From positions 124,001-188,000 of the forward strand of contig CABSNM010000002.1 of the NCBI GenBank assembly GCA_902479065.1: DNA of 64,000 bases, read 5' to 3'. This document shows, in pieces, positions 42,806-52,394 of this stretch. Positions within the stretch are counted from its first letter, which is position 1. Each line of letters opens with the position of its first letter. The notes beneath the pieces were generated by a model. That model searched no databases and was not told the origin of the DNA. It was given only the letters and a program-made list of their open reading frames with translations. Source of the DNA: an uncultured Collinsella sp. (lineage in GTDB: Bacteria; Actinomycetota; Coriobacteriia; Coriobacteriales; Coriobacteriaceae). The position numbers and the translations under genes were made by a program.

Positions 42806-45800
42806 ATGAAAGAGAAGACGATGGAGAGGATAACCTCCTCGAAAATCGTGCGGGTCGCCATGGCGATGGCGCTCGTGCTGTCCGTCGCCATCGTCCCGAC
42901 CAAGGCATATGCCTCCGGGAACGTGAACGTCTCGATCGGCAAGAGCATCCCCTATGCCGGATACGAGACGACCCAGATGAGCGCCAACGGCAACGACGCC
43001 TACTGCATCGAGCCGTCGCGCTCCACGCCCGATGCGGGAACCTATCCGACGAGTGAGGCGGGAGATCTGGCGGCGGCCATGTGGTTCTCCTATGGGGCAC
43101 CCGGCTTCGACGCGTCCATGTGGCCCAGCTCCTGGTACGACGGAAGCGGCATGGACGAGGACAAGTACCGCGTGGCGAGCCACATCCTGCTCTCGTACGC
43201 CAACCTGGGATCTGCCGCCGAGGCGACCTACGGCACGAGCGCCGAGTTCGCCTCCTGGGCGGAGCGCGAGATCGCGGGCGACGTGTGGAGCCAGGTCAAC
43301 GCACGTGCGAACGAGGTCTCCACGGGATTCTCGGCCATCAGGATCCATGCGGGATCAGACGCCCAGACGCTCGCCAGCTTCACGTGGGAGCGCGGCGGCG
43401 TGAAGATCGCCAAGGTCGATGCGCAAGCCGGCGCAGGCGAGCAGGGCGACGCCTCGCTCGAGGGCGCCGAGTTCGCCATCGTCAACGCATCGGGGATGAA
43501 CTCCTACGTGAACGGCCACAGCTACGCAGACGGCGAGACGGTCATGACCATCTCCACCTCCTGGGACGGCTCGGCCTACACCGCGCAGACCGCGAGCGAC
43601 GCGCTGCCGTGCGGCACCTACCGCATCGTTGAGGCGAACGCTCCGGAAGGCTACCTTCCCTGGGAAGGCGAGCTCGGGTTCGCCATCGAGGGCGACGGCC
43701 AGGTCGTCGACCTTTCCGGCGACCCCGTGCATGACGACGCGATACGCGGCGGCGTGCAGGTGACCAAGGCCGACGCGGAGCTCGGCGAGTCCGAGGCGGT
43801 CGGCGGGAACGGGCATGCAGCAGAAGGCGTCGGCACGACGCTCTCCGGCATCGAGTTCGCCATAACGAACGCCTCCGAGAACAAGGTCCTCGTAGGCGAT
43901 GCCTGGTACGAGCCGGGCGAGGTCGTCGCCGCCATCGAGACCGAGTGGGACGAGGAAATCGGCTCCTACATCGCGAAGACCGCGCCCGACGCGCTGCCCT
44001 ACGGCACCTACACCATCCAGGAGACCGCGACCAACGACTCCTACCTGCTCACCGACGGCGAGCCGAAGACCTTCGAGATCCGGACCGACGGCCTTGTCGT
44101 GACGGCGGACGCGGAAGGCGGCGAGCTCACCTTCTACAACCAGGTCGTCCGCAACGACCTCAAGCTCTCCAAGAAGGCCGAGGACACCAACGCGAGCCTG
44201 CAGGTTCCCTTCGCCATCTCCAACGTGGCGACCGGCGAGACGCACGTGCTGGTCACCGACCGCAACGGCCAGGCTTCGACCGAGGCGAGCTGGAACAGGC
44301 ACACCGCCAACACCAACGGAAACGACGTCCTGCTCGAAGCCGACCGCATCACGGCCGGTATGATGGACCCGTCGGCGGGCATCTGGTTCGGGCTGGGCGA
44401 GGACGGCTCGTCGGCTCCCGCCAACGACGCGCTCGGCGCGCTGCCGTACGGCCAGTACACGCTCGAGGAGCTTCCCTGCGAGGCGAACGAGGGCTACGAG
44501 CTCGTGACCAAGGCCTTCTGGATCGAGCGCGACTCCGGCGTGGCGGAGGCCGTCTGGATGACGCTCGACGACCAGGAGGGGCCGAGGATCGGAACGCGGG
44601 CAACCGAAGTGGCCGACGGTGACCAGATCGCCCAGGCAAACGAGCAGACGACGATTGTGGATACCGTCTACTACGAGAACCTCGAGTTCGGAGGCACGTA
44701 CACCCTCACGGGCACGCTCATGGTCAAGTCCACCGGCGAGCCGCTGCTCGACGCCGAGGGCAATCCCGTGACCGCCACCAAGGAGTTCACGGCGAACAAC
44801 ACGAACGGGTCGGTGGACATCGAGTTCACCTTCGACGCGAGCCTGCTCGCGGGCGAGGACGTCGTGGCCTTCGAGAGCCTCGTGAAGGATAGCATCGAGG
44901 TAGCAGTCCACGCAGATATCGAGGACGAGGGCCAGACGGTCCATTTCGTCGACATCGGCACCACGGCGGCCGACGCCGCCGACGGCGACAAGCTCGTGAC
45001 GGGCTCCGAGGTCATCATCGCTGACGAGGTGGCCTTCGAGGGTCTGACCCCTGGAGGCTCTTATACGCTCGAGGCGACGCTGATGGATGCCGAGACGGGC
45101 GAGCCGCTGAAAAGCGGCGAGGGGCTTCTCGCGACTGACGTGGCCGCGACCGTCGAGTTCACGCCCGAAGCTGCCGAGGGTACCCAGACGGTAGAGCTCT
45201 CATTCGATTCCTCCGGCCTCGGCGGTCACCGCCTGGTGGTGTTCGAGAAGCTGCTCGACGCCGAAGGCACCGTCCTCGCGGTGCACGAGGATATCGAGGA
45301 CGAGGGCCAGTCCGTCACGGTCGTCGAGATCGGCACCACGCTCGTCGACGCCGCCGACGGCGACCACATGGTCGAGAACGGGACGGTCACCGTCGTGGAT
45401 ACCGTCGAGTACAAGGGGCTCGTCGCAGGAGAAACCTATACTGCCCACGGCACCATCATGGACAAGGCGACTGGCATGCCCCTTGAGGACTCGGAAGGCA
45501 ATCCGGTGACCTCAACCGCGGAGTTCGTGGCGGAAAGTTCTGAGGGAACCGTAGAGATCACCTTCGAGTTCGATGCTTTCCAGCTCGAGGAGGGCGCCTC
45601 CCTCGTGGCGTTCGAGGAGGTGCTCGACGTGAACGGGAACGTCATCGCGGTACATCAGGACCTCGAGGACGAGGGGCAGACCGTGGTCGTCGACAACCCC
45701 GAGACTCTCGGCACCCCCTACGACAAGACGGGAGGCGACCTGCTTCCCGTATGGGTTCTGATCAGCGCCTTGATCCTCTGCGGCGGCGCTGCGGGCGCAT

Positions 45801-45874
45801 ACGCGCTTCGCGGCCGCATCCGTCGAAACGCATCAGTTGGCGAGGGATCCACTGACGAGGGTCCCGAGAAGTAG
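42806..45874 (+). CDS. VaFE-repeat surface-anchored adhesin-like protein
   Basis: 1022 residues. Signal peptide (AMALVLSVAIVPTKAYA). N-terminal domain (about 40-170) has AYCIEPSRSTPDAGTY and LAAAMWFSYGAPGFDASMW; the Gln of a TQxA thioester motif is not seen. Prealbumin-like SpaA/Cna-B modules follow (about 195-580), then three VaFE repeats (about 591, 717 and 842) whose cores read VVAFESLV, LVVFEKLL and LVAFEEVL. A sorting signal with PYDKTGG, helix VWVLISALILCGGAAGAYAL and RGRIRR ends it. LPxTG is absent, so the sorting motif is non-canonical. It lies in the conjugation operon before its own sortase, so mating-aggregate adhesion is inferred. Confidence 0.85.
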   Translation: MKEKTMERITSSKIVRVAMAMALVLSVAIVPTKAYASGNVNVSIGKSIPYAGYETTQMSANGNDAYCIEPSRSTPDAGTYPTSEAGDLAAAMWFSYGAPGFDASMWPSSWYDGSGMDEDKYRVASHILLSYANLGSAAEATYGTSAEFASWAEREIAGDVWSQVNARANEVSTGFSAIRIHAGSDAQTLASFTWERGGVKIAKVDAQAGAGEQGDASLEGAEFAIVNASGMNSYVNGHSYADGETVMTISTSWDGSAYTAQTASDALPCGTYRIVEANAPEGYLPWEGELGFAIEGDGQVVDLSGDPVHDDAIRGGVQVTKADAELGESEAVGGNGHAAEGVGTTLSGIEFAITNASENKVLVGDAWYEPGEVVAAIETEWDEEIGSYIAKTAPDALPYGTYTIQETATNDSYLLTDGEPKTFEIRTDGLVVTADAEGGELTFYNQVVRNDLKLSKKAEDTNASLQVPFAISNVATGETHVLVTDRNGQASTEASWNRHTANTNGNDVLLEADRITAGMMDPSAGIWFGLGEDGSSAPANDALGALPYGQYTLEELPCEANEGYELVTKAFWIERDSGVAEAVWMTLDDQEGPRIGTRATEVADGDQIAQANEQTTIVDTVYYENLEFGGTYTLTGTLMVKSTGEPLLDAEGNPVTATKEFTANNTNGSVDIEFTFDASLLAGEDVVAFESLVKDSIEVAVHADIEDEGQTVHFVDIGTTAADAADGDKLVTGSEVIIADEVAFEGLTPGGSYTLEATLMDAETGEPLKSGEGLLATDVAATVEFTPEAAEGTQTVELSFDSSGLGGHRLVVFEKLLDAEGTVLAVHEDIEDEGQSVTVVEIGTTLVDAADGDHMVENGTVTVVDTVEYKGLVAGETYTAHGTIMDKATGMPLEDSEGNPVTSTAEFVAESSEGTVEITFEFDAFQLEEGASLVAFEEVLDVNGNVIAVHQDLEDEGQTVVVDNPETLGTPYDKTGGDLLPVWVLISALILCGGAAGAYALRGRIRRNASVGEGSTDEGPEK

Positions 45875-45943
45875 CCGGGTCCCGGTCGATCGAAGAGGGC
45901 GGGGCGGCGATGAGCCTCCCCGCCCGTCTTCCTGGAGGTTCAA

Positions 45944-46684
45944 GTGAGCACAAATATCAAGCAGCGATTTGCAATCATGGTGGCGGTGACAGCGCTGGTC
46001 GGTGCTGCGGCGTTGGGGTTGTGGCTCTTCAGCATCCATGACAGGGCGGCAGATGTAGACCCCTCTCCTATCTTGGCAGATGCTTCGGGAAGCGATGCGG
46101 CATCCGATGGCGCCCCGACGGTCGACTGGGAATTCTGGCTGTCGGTGAACCCCGACATCGTGGCGTGGGTGAGCGTCCCGGGGACTGATATTGACTATCC
46201 GGTGGTACAGGCGAGCGCCGACGATCCGACCTTCTACCTCGACCACGACGTCTACCGCGGCTGGAACCCCTACGGATGCCCCTACCTCGACGCCGGCTGC
46301 GCGGGGCGGGGAATCGACAGCCCGCTCGCTCTCATGTTCGGCCACCACATGAACGACGGCAGCATGTTCTCGGCATTCGCGAACTACTCGGACAGGGGGT
46401 TCGCGCAGGAGCATCAGGAGATTCTCCTGCAGACACCCGAGAGGGACATTCGCCTGAATGTCATCGCGGCGGACGTCGTGGATTCGAACGCTGAGCACAA
46501 GCGCCTGGAGTTCGCCGACGACGGAGAGCTCGGCTTTTGGCTCGAGAGGCTGCTGGCCGAAGCGGACGTCGTGCTCGACGTCGACGTTGAGGCGGATAGC
46601 GTCAAGGCGTTCTGCACCTGCAGCTACGGCAGGTGGAACGGGCACGAGAGGACGATAGTGTATGCGCGGGAGGAGGTGGTGTGA
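45944..46684 (+). CDS. Class B sortase
   Basis: 246 residues from GTG 45944, with GGAGG 12 bp upstream. One N-terminal helix (FAIMVAVTALVGAAALGLWL) anchors it outside. The catalytic His lies in MFGHHMNDGSMF, the Cys in AFCTCSYG and the Arg in WNGHERTIVYA. The insertions before the Cys fit class B. It would attach the adhesin encoded 70 bp upstream to the wall; the unusual sorting motif of that protein is its likely substrate. Confidence 0.9.
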   Translation: MSTNIKQRFAIMVAVTALVGAAALGLWLFSIHDRAADVDPSPILADASGSDAASDGAPTVDWEFWLSVNPDIVAWVSVPGTDIDYPVVQASADDPTFYLDHDVYRGWNPYGCPYLDAGCAGRGIDSPLALMFGHHMNDGSMFSAFANYSDRGFAQEHQEILLQTPERDIRLNVIAADVVDSNAEHKRLEFADDGELGFWLERLLAEADVVLDVDVEADSVKAFCTCSYGRWNGHERTIVYAREEVV

Positions 46685-46815
46685 TGCAATCGACCATATG
46701 CTTCTTCATCGGCATGGCGATGATGGCGTGCGCGATCGTGGGGTACGCCTGCATTCGGGTGGGCGCCATGAGCGAACGTGAGGAAATGCTCGCCGAGGGC
46801 AAGCGGGAACCCTAG
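46684..46815 (+). CDS. Small membrane protein at the end of the conjugation operon
   Basis: 43 residues from ATG 46684 overlapping the sortase stop by one base. A single helix STICFFIGMAMMACAIVGYA is followed by a charged tail (SEREEMLAEGKREP). No family known. It is the last gene before the transposon insertion 12 bp further on. Confidence 0.55.
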   Translation: MQSTICFFIGMAMMACAIVGYACIRVGAMSEREEMLAEGKREP

Positions 46816-46826
46816 GCTGCTTTCGG

Positions 46827-46834
46827 CAAAAAAA
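46827..46834. repeat. Target-site duplication, left
   Basis: CAAAAAAA directly outside the left transposon end. The identical 8 bp are found at 55810-55817. Eight bases is the usual ISL3-family duplication length. Confidence 0.85.
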
Positions 46835-46879
46835 GGGTATGTAAAACAAGTGGTTGGAAATTGGTAAATCTCTGGTTGG
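46835..46879 (+). repeat. Left terminal inverted repeat
   Basis: Begins GGGTATGTAAA and ends TCTGGTTGG. It aligns with the right end at about three quarters of positions with one gap. An internal AAGTGGTTGGA (46848-46858) also pairs with 46940-46950. Confidence 0.8.
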
Positions 46880-46948
46880 TTGCTGTTGAGTCTAAATCAA
46901 CTCATCCAACCATCTTTCTAACAGCTGGAGCTGCAATAATCCAACCAC

Positions 46949-47584
46949 TTATTTAACGTCTCTATGTATCATGTCGAAGTCAATCAGCTCTAGTTGCTCT
47001 ACGAACTTCTCTAGATATGAGGCGACTTCCTCGTCATTCACGAAGAGCGGCCTATCCTGCGTGAGCCTTCCTGAACTGTCCTGCGGATAGCGAAGACTGA
47101 TGCCGTTGTCGTCGATGTCGGCTACGGCCTCTACGAATGCGCCCATATTTTTGATGGCCCTGTTGTCCTCACGGCGCCTCTGCCCTGGGAACCTCGAGAG
47201 CAGTGAGCTCCACAGCTTCGTGAGGCTGTGCTCTCTCTTGGGCTCGACTCCGCACTTCCTAATCACCCTCTTGATAGCTAGTTCCATGCAGTGTCTCGTG
47301 AGGAACAGGACCGGGATCGCATAGGAGTGCTTCAGCATCACGTACATCCCAGGTCGGTCGATGGCCCTTCTTCCGGCGGCCGCCAGTTCCTTCGCGGCGT
47401 TGAGGAACGAGCGGATGAACTCCTCCTCGAACATCTCGCCCTTGAGTTTTTCCTTCATCAAGACGGATGAGTCGAGCAGGGAGAAATCCCTCAGGGTGGG
47501 GTCGTTAAAGCCGTTCATCTGGGGCTTCATCACTTGACGCCCCACGTATCTAGGAAATACATGCTCGGTGAATATGCTCCCCAT
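46949..47584 (-). CDS. Transposon cargo protein with possible HEPN-like fold
   Basis: 211 residues; its ATG overlaps the transposase stop (TAATG). The central part RPGMYVMLKHSYAIPVLFLT then RHCMELAIKRVIRKCGVEPK and EHSLTKLWSSLL resembles the helical core of HEPN-type proteins (an amphipathic ELAIK helix followed by HSL). The RNase motif R-x4-6-H is not clear, so it may be non-catalytic. It is last in the transposon operon, beside the left end. Possible defence or transposition accessory; function unknown. Confidence 0.5.
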   Translation of the reverse strand: MGSIFTEHVFPRYVGRQVMKPQMNGFNDPTLRDFSLLDSSVLMKEKLKGEMFEEEFIRSFLNAAKELAAAGRRAIDRPGMYVMLKHSYAIPVLFLTRHCMELAIKRVIRKCGVEPKREHSLTKLWSSLLSRFPGQRRREDNRAIKNMGAFVEAVADIDDNGISLRYPQDSSGRLTQDRPLFVNDEEVASYLEKFVEQLELIDFDMIHRDVK

Positions 47585-48963
47585 TAATGGACCTCCCCAG
47601 TCGTTGCGTCGACCTTCACTCCCGACCTCGGGTCTATGAACTCGTCCACGGCCTCGTCCTCGCGGTCGGGCTCGGTCACGAAGAGCGGGCCGGGAGCATC
47701 GATGCGAGGGCCGATCGTGAGCCCGTTGCTCGCGATGATGCGGTCGAGGTTCTGCCTGCGGTAGAGGGTCCTTGCCCGAAGCGTCTCGAACGAGTATCCG
47801 CGCCCTCTCATGTCCGTTTCGTTGATGAGCCGGTTCGCGCACTCGGTGTAGCCGTTCGAGATGCGGCTGGGGCATTCCCAGTAGTTGAAGATGAACTCGC
47901 GGTGGTTCTGGACGGTCCGAGCAAGGGCTCTGAACGGATCGAACTCCCTGCCATCGGGAATTTCCCGAATCCAGGCGTCGAACGCCGCCTCAGCCTCCTC
48001 GCGTGAGGACGGATGGTCGTCGTAAATGCCGAAGAAGTCCTCCTTGAGGTCGTACGCGGTCATCAGCGTCGAGTAGGAGGGGTCTTCCCGTAGCGCCCTT
48101 AGGGCCGACGCCTCGTAGGGGCTGAGGTCGCGTGTCCGCTTCCTGAGGGCGTAGGCGAGGCCCTTCTTTAGCTCAAGGCGGCCCTTCCTGTCGAGGGCTC
48201 CCTGGAGGCCCTTGCGGACCGCGTCTAAGGCCTCGTTGGCTCCCCTCACGACATGGAAGTGGTCGATGACCCATGTCGCGTTCGGGGTGTACTTGGCTAT
48301 GCTCCTCCAGAACGGCCGGTACATGTCGCTCGAGACCCATCGTACGCGCTCGAGGCCCTCCAACGAGGAGAAATAGGCGTCGAGGTCGGACTGCGTCCTG
48401 CCGGGCACCATGTCGAAGACCGTCCTGTGCTCGAGGTCGGTGATCACGGTCACCATGCCGACCCTCTTGAGGTTCTTCTCGTCTATGCCCAGGAACGCCG
48501 GCACCTTGAAGCGAAGCCTCGAGGCGTTCTCGCGGACGTAGTCCTCGAAGACGTTCTTCACGGTGACGTGCGAGAGCGGGTACTCCTCGGCGACCTCGCG
48601 GAAGGTGAGCCTGAGTGAGCGCTGGGCGATGTCGGCGTATGCCGCCTCCGTCATTCGGTGACCCGCGTCGACCCCGCCTATCGCCGGGCGCCACACGTAG
48701 CCGCACTCCGGGCATCGCATCCGCGGGAACCCTATCTCGAGCCTCGTCGGGATGCCCAAGTGTGGCGTCGACACAACGCCGACGGTCCTCGCGCCGTGGC
48801 TGTGCAGCGTCCCGCCGCACTCGGGGCACGATGCGGGGACGGGCCCGCGGTATCTCAGGTCGAACTGCTGGAGCCTCCTGCCGCAATCGACCTTGGTCGC
48901 ACTGCCGATGAGCTCGCAGCCCCGGACGCCGAGCAGCTCCTCGACGTAGCCCGCCGCGCCCAT
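47584..48963 (-). CDS. ISL3-family transposase
   Basis: 459 residues. Two CPEC zinc knuckles (46-49, 84-87) and a helix-turn-helix (about 118-140) lead to a DDE core: Asp161 in FLGIDEKNL, Asp213 in WVSSDMYRPF and Glu374 in SNGYTECANRL. The gene starts at the base after hsdR's stop (TAGATG) with AAGGGGG upstream, so it lacks its own promoter space and should be expressed from the restriction operon. It looks intact. Confidence 0.92.
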   Translation of the reverse strand: MGAAGYVEELLGVRGCELIGSATKVDCGRRLQQFDLRYRGPVPASCPECGGTLHSHGARTVGVVSTPHLGIPTRLEIGFPRMRCPECGYVWRPAIGGVDAGHRMTEAAYADIAQRSLRLTFREVAEEYPLSHVTVKNVFEDYVRENASRLRFKVPAFLGIDEKNLKRVGMVTVITDLEHRTVFDMVPGRTQSDLDAYFSSLEGLERVRWVSSDMYRPFWRSIAKYTPNATWVIDHFHVVRGANEALDAVRKGLQGALDRKGRLELKKGLAYALRKRTRDLSPYEASALRALREDPSYSTLMTAYDLKEDFFGIYDDHPSSREEAEAAFDAWIREIPDGREFDPFRALARTVQNHREFIFNYWECPSRISNGYTECANRLINETDMRGRGYSFETLRARTLYRRQNLDRIIASNGLTIGPRIDAPGPLFVTEPDREDEAVDEFIDPRSGVKVDATTGEVH

Positions 48964-51900
48964 CTATTCCCCCTTCGAGAGGTAGGAGGCGAGCTCGGCG
49001 ATGTCGTAGCGCTTCCCCTGCGAGATGAGGTCGTACACCTGGTCGGCCAGGGGCTCGATCGCCTGCGGGTCGTCGAGCGCCTGCTCGGCGAGGTCTCCCA
49101 GCTCGTTGCTCATCATCGACATGAGGGCCCTGATGACGATGTTGCGCAGGCGCCCGTCCGCGAGGACAGCCTCCTTCGTGTTGCTCGTGTTCGTGATCTG
49201 CGTGTTGGTCACGGGGTCTGCCGCCACGGCGTCGGAGACCGCATTGACGGCTCGGGCCTTCACGAGGGGGTCGCCCTCGTCGCCCCACGTGCGGTTCAGC
49301 CTCTCCACGATCCTCGCCATGGTGTCGCGCTTGGGAGCGGCGCCTGAGCCGCCCGCGCCCATCGGCATGAGCTCGCCGCCCTCGACCCCCTCGGGGACCT
49401 TCTGGGCCGATATGCGGAAGTCCCGGAGCACGAGGCCGCGCACGTCGACGTCGTCGAGCGAGGTGCCCGCGATCCTGTGGCCGAGCAGCTTTGCGAAGCT
49501 GTAGAACACCTCGAGGTCGGGGTCGCCGAAGTCGAGCGCCTGGGACAGGAACGTGTAGGCGGAGCAGTACTTGGAGAGCTTCTTCCTGAAGGTCATCAGC
49601 TCCGCGACGCGTCCCGCCGCCTCGTCCGCGCTCCTCTTGGCCCTCTCCGCCTCCTCGGCCTCGCCGGCCGCCTCCGCCCGGTTGGCGCACTCCAGCCAAG
49701 TCTCGTAGGAGTCCCTGGCCGCCGCGAACCTCTCGCGGAAGATCTCGGCGGGCCCGGAGACGGCGGAGTAGAGGGCGGTCCTGTAGGCATCGCTCTCCCC
49801 GCCGGCTGCGAGGCCCTTGGACCTGTAGAGCGCCTCCTTGAACCCCTCGACGTCTCGCGTCGCGAACACGTCGGCCGCGTCGAGGGCGTCCTTCAGGTCG
49901 TAGACGACGTTCGGGTCCTGGGCCGCGCTCATCGTCGCGCCCTTGTCGTAGGTCTTGAAGGCGGCGAGAACCGTCTCGGGGTCGTTCACGAAGTCGACGA
50001 CGAAGACCCTGTCCTTGCCGGAGCACGTCCTGTTGACGCGCGAGTAGGTCTGCACGATCTCGATGGCGTTGCCGAGCGGCTTGTCGACGTAGAGGGCGAC
50101 TAGCTTCTTCTGGTCGAACCCGGTCTGGAACTTGTTGGCCACGATGAGCAGCCTGCTCTCGGGGCGGTCGAACGCCCTCTCGACCGGGCCCTGCCCGGTC
50201 GGGTTCATGTTGGCCTCGGTGTACTCGTATCCGCGCTCGATGAGGGCGAACGGGTTGTCCTCGAGGTACTCGTCCTCGGGCAGGACGCACCTGTCGCCCA
50301 GGACCTTCTGGGAGAAGGCGACGAGCGGCTCGCCGGGCACCTTGAAGCGCAGCCTCGGCTCGACCTTGGCGGGGTCGAGGTCCGGGCGGGCGCGGAGGTA
50401 CGCCTCTATCGCGTACTTGTAGCGCACGACCTCGGGACGCCCGGAGGTGACGATCATGGCCTTGGCCTCGCCGTTCAGGAGCGGCGCCACGTTGTCGACG
50501 AAGTGGTCGATGATCCACTTGGCCTTCTCCATGACGTTCGTCGGGTGGAGCGAGCGCCACTTGGCGATCTTCCTCCTGGCGCGGCGCTCGTCGACGAGTC
50601 TCCCGTCGGCGTCCTCGGACTCGTCCTCGATTCTCGTGAGGGTCTTCAAGGGCACGTATCCCGAGAGCGGGTCGATGATGTAGCCCTCCTCGATCGCCTG
50701 CCGCATCGGGTAGAGGTGGAAGCTGCCCATGACCGGGTTGCCGTCCTCGTCCTCCTCGCCCGTCGGCGTGCCGAAGAGGGTCTTGGTCTCGGCCTTGGGG
50801 GTCGCGGTGAACGCGAGGAAGGAGACGTTCGGCGGCATGAGGTTGCTCGCCTGCATCTGGGCGAAGTAGGCGTCCATGACCGACCCGTCGTCGCCCGAGT
50901 CGTCGTCGAAGTCGAGCATCCTCTCGAACTTCAGCTTGTCCGCCGCCGCGTTGAAGGCGGTCTTGAGGGACGCCGCCGAGCTGCCCTCCTGGGAGCTGTG
51001 CGCCTCGTCGACGATCACCGCGAAGCCGGCGCCGTCGAGCTCGGGCAGCACCGCGATGTCCGGCCAGGCGTAGAGGAACGTCTGGATGGTGACCACGACG
51101 ATCTCCCTCTTCTGGCGCAGGGCCTCGACGAGCTGGGAGCTCTTTGAGCCGTCCGAGACGGCGTTGCCCCTCTCGTCGCGGCCGATCATGACGACCTGTC
51201 CCGTCACCTTGGAGAGCTGGGAGATGGTCTTCTTTATGTTCTGGTCGAGCGACAGCCTGTCGGTGACCACCACGACGCTCGAGAACATCTTCTCGCCGTC
51301 CGCGCGGCGGAGCCTCGCGAGGTCGTGCGCAGCCCATGAGATGGTCTCGGTCTTGCCGGAGCCGGCCGAGTGCTCGATGAGGTAGCGGCGCCCCGCCCCG
51401 TGCTCGCGCGCGTCGGCCAGGACCTTCCTCTCGGCGTCGAACTGGTGGTAGCGGGGGAAGATCTGGGTCGCCTGTCTGCGCCACCGGCCGCTCGCGTCCT
51501 GCCTGTCCTCGACCTCCTCGAAGACGAAGCGGTCGAAGATGGACAGCCAGTTGTCGCGCTGGAGGATGGTGTCCCAGAGGTAGTGGGTCCTGTACTCGCC
51601 CTCCGGCGCGTCCGGGTTGCCCGCCCCGCCGTCGCGTCCCAGGTTGAACGGGAGGAAGCGGGGCCTCGCCGACTTGCTCGGGAAGGGGCCGAGGTTCGTG
51701 CACATCCAGACCTCGTCCTCGGAGACGGCGAAGTGGACCACGGCGCCCCTCTTGTACATGAGCAGCGGGTTCTTCCTGCCGCCGTCGGGCTCCACCGGCT
51801 TACGCTCGTCGGCGTACTCGTCGATGGCGTCACGCACGGTCTGGGTGAGCTCGGTCTTGACCTCGCCGGTGGCGACGGGGATGCCGTTGACGAACAGGAC

Positions 51901-52392
51901 GAAGTCGAGAGACTTGCTCCCGGCGGTCTGGTAGTGGACCTGGTGCATGAAGCGCAGGATGTTGGCGTCGTAGCGCTCCCTCGCCCCGGGCACGCGCTCG
52001 TCGTCCGGGTAGCCCGCCATGCACTCGATGGTCTGATAGCCCGCCATCTGGAAGCCCTTGCGCAGCGTGAGGACGGTGCCGTTCCTCTCGAGACTCTTCA
52101 CCAGGGCGCGCTTCAGCTGGTCGGCCCAGCGGGCGCCCTTCTCTCGGCGCATCTTGTCGAGCTTCTCCGGCGCGGTGGCCTCGAGCCAGGCGACGAAGTC
52201 GTCGAACACGAGTGCGTCGTTCGGGTCGAACCCCGTATCGTCAGGTGAGAGGGCCCAGCCCGAATGCTCCAGCCCTGCGACCTTGCGAGATATGTAGCGC
52301 TCGAACGGCGCCTCCTGATGGATCTTCCGGCTGCCGTCGAAACTGACGTCGAGATCGGATTTGCCTGGGATATGCATATCGACCTTTGTCAT
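48964..52392 (-). CDS. hsdR: Type I restriction endonuclease subunit R
   Basis: 1142 residues. N-terminal nuclease domain with FVLFVNGIPVATGEVKTELT (PD-ExK with GEVK). SF2 translocase with Walker A EHSAGSGKTETIS, DEAH box VIVDEAHSS and motif III LAFTATPK. The motif VI-like stretch EIVQTYSRVNRTCSGKDRVF lies about two thirds along. A C-terminal helical region interacts with HsdM/S. It pulls in unmethylated DNA and cuts at a distance. The gene begins 2 bp after hsdS. All motifs appear intact. Confidence 0.95.
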   Translation of the reverse strand: MTKVDMHIPGKSDLDVSFDGSRKIHQEAPFERYISRKVAGLEHSGWALSPDDTGFDPNDALVFDDFVAWLEATAPEKLDKMRREKGARWADQLKRALVKSLERNGTVLTLRKGFQMAGYQTIECMAGYPDDERVPGARERYDANILRFMHQVHYQTAGSKSLDFVLFVNGIPVATGEVKTELTQTVRDAIDEYADERKPVEPDGGRKNPLLMYKRGAVVHFAVSEDEVWMCTNLGPFPSKSARPRFLPFNLGRDGGAGNPDAPEGEYRTHYLWDTILQRDNWLSIFDRFVFEEVEDRQDASGRWRRQATQIFPRYHQFDAERKVLADAREHGAGRRYLIEHSAGSGKTETISWAAHDLARLRRADGEKMFSSVVVVTDRLSLDQNIKKTISQLSKVTGQVVMIGRDERGNAVSDGSKSSQLVEALRQKREIVVVTIQTFLYAWPDIAVLPELDGAGFAVIVDEAHSSQEGSSAASLKTAFNAAADKLKFERMLDFDDDSGDDGSVMDAYFAQMQASNLMPPNVSFLAFTATPKAETKTLFGTPTGEEDEDGNPVMGSFHLYPMRQAIEEGYIIDPLSGYVPLKTLTRIEDESEDADGRLVDERRARRKIAKWRSLHPTNVMEKAKWIIDHFVDNVAPLLNGEAKAMIVTSGRPEVVRYKYAIEAYLRARPDLDPAKVEPRLRFKVPGEPLVAFSQKVLGDRCVLPEDEYLEDNPFALIERGYEYTEANMNPTGQGPVERAFDRPESRLLIVANKFQTGFDQKKLVALYVDKPLGNAIEIVQTYSRVNRTCSGKDRVFVVDFVNDPETVLAAFKTYDKGATMSAAQDPNVVYDLKDALDAADVFATRDVEGFKEALYRSKGLAAGGESDAYRTALYSAVSGPAEIFRERFAAARDSYETWLECANRAEAAGEAEEAERAKRSADEAAGRVAELMTFRKKLSKYCSAYTFLSQALDFGDPDLEVFYSFAKLLGHRIAGTSLDDVDVRGLVLRDFRISAQKVPEGVEGGELMPMGAGGSGAAPKRDTMARIVERLNRTWGDEGDPLVKARAVNAVSDAVAADPVTNTQITNTSNTKEAVLADGRLRNIVIRALMSMMSNELGDLAEQALDDPQAIEPLADQVYDLISQGKRYDIAELASYLSKGE

Positions 52393-52394
52393 GG

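Noticed and set aside
46848..46950. 11-bp inverted repeat AAGTGGTTGGA/TCCAACCACTT as possible transposon boundary
   Set aside because: The outer GGGTATGTAAA tips carry the matching 8-bp duplication and align with the far end, so this inner pair is subterminal structure.
48173..51703. 1176-codon minus-strand frame within hsdR and the transposase
   Set aside because: Low-complexity Arg/Gly/Pro-rich translation in the wrong frame; hsdR and tnp in their own frames have complete motifs.
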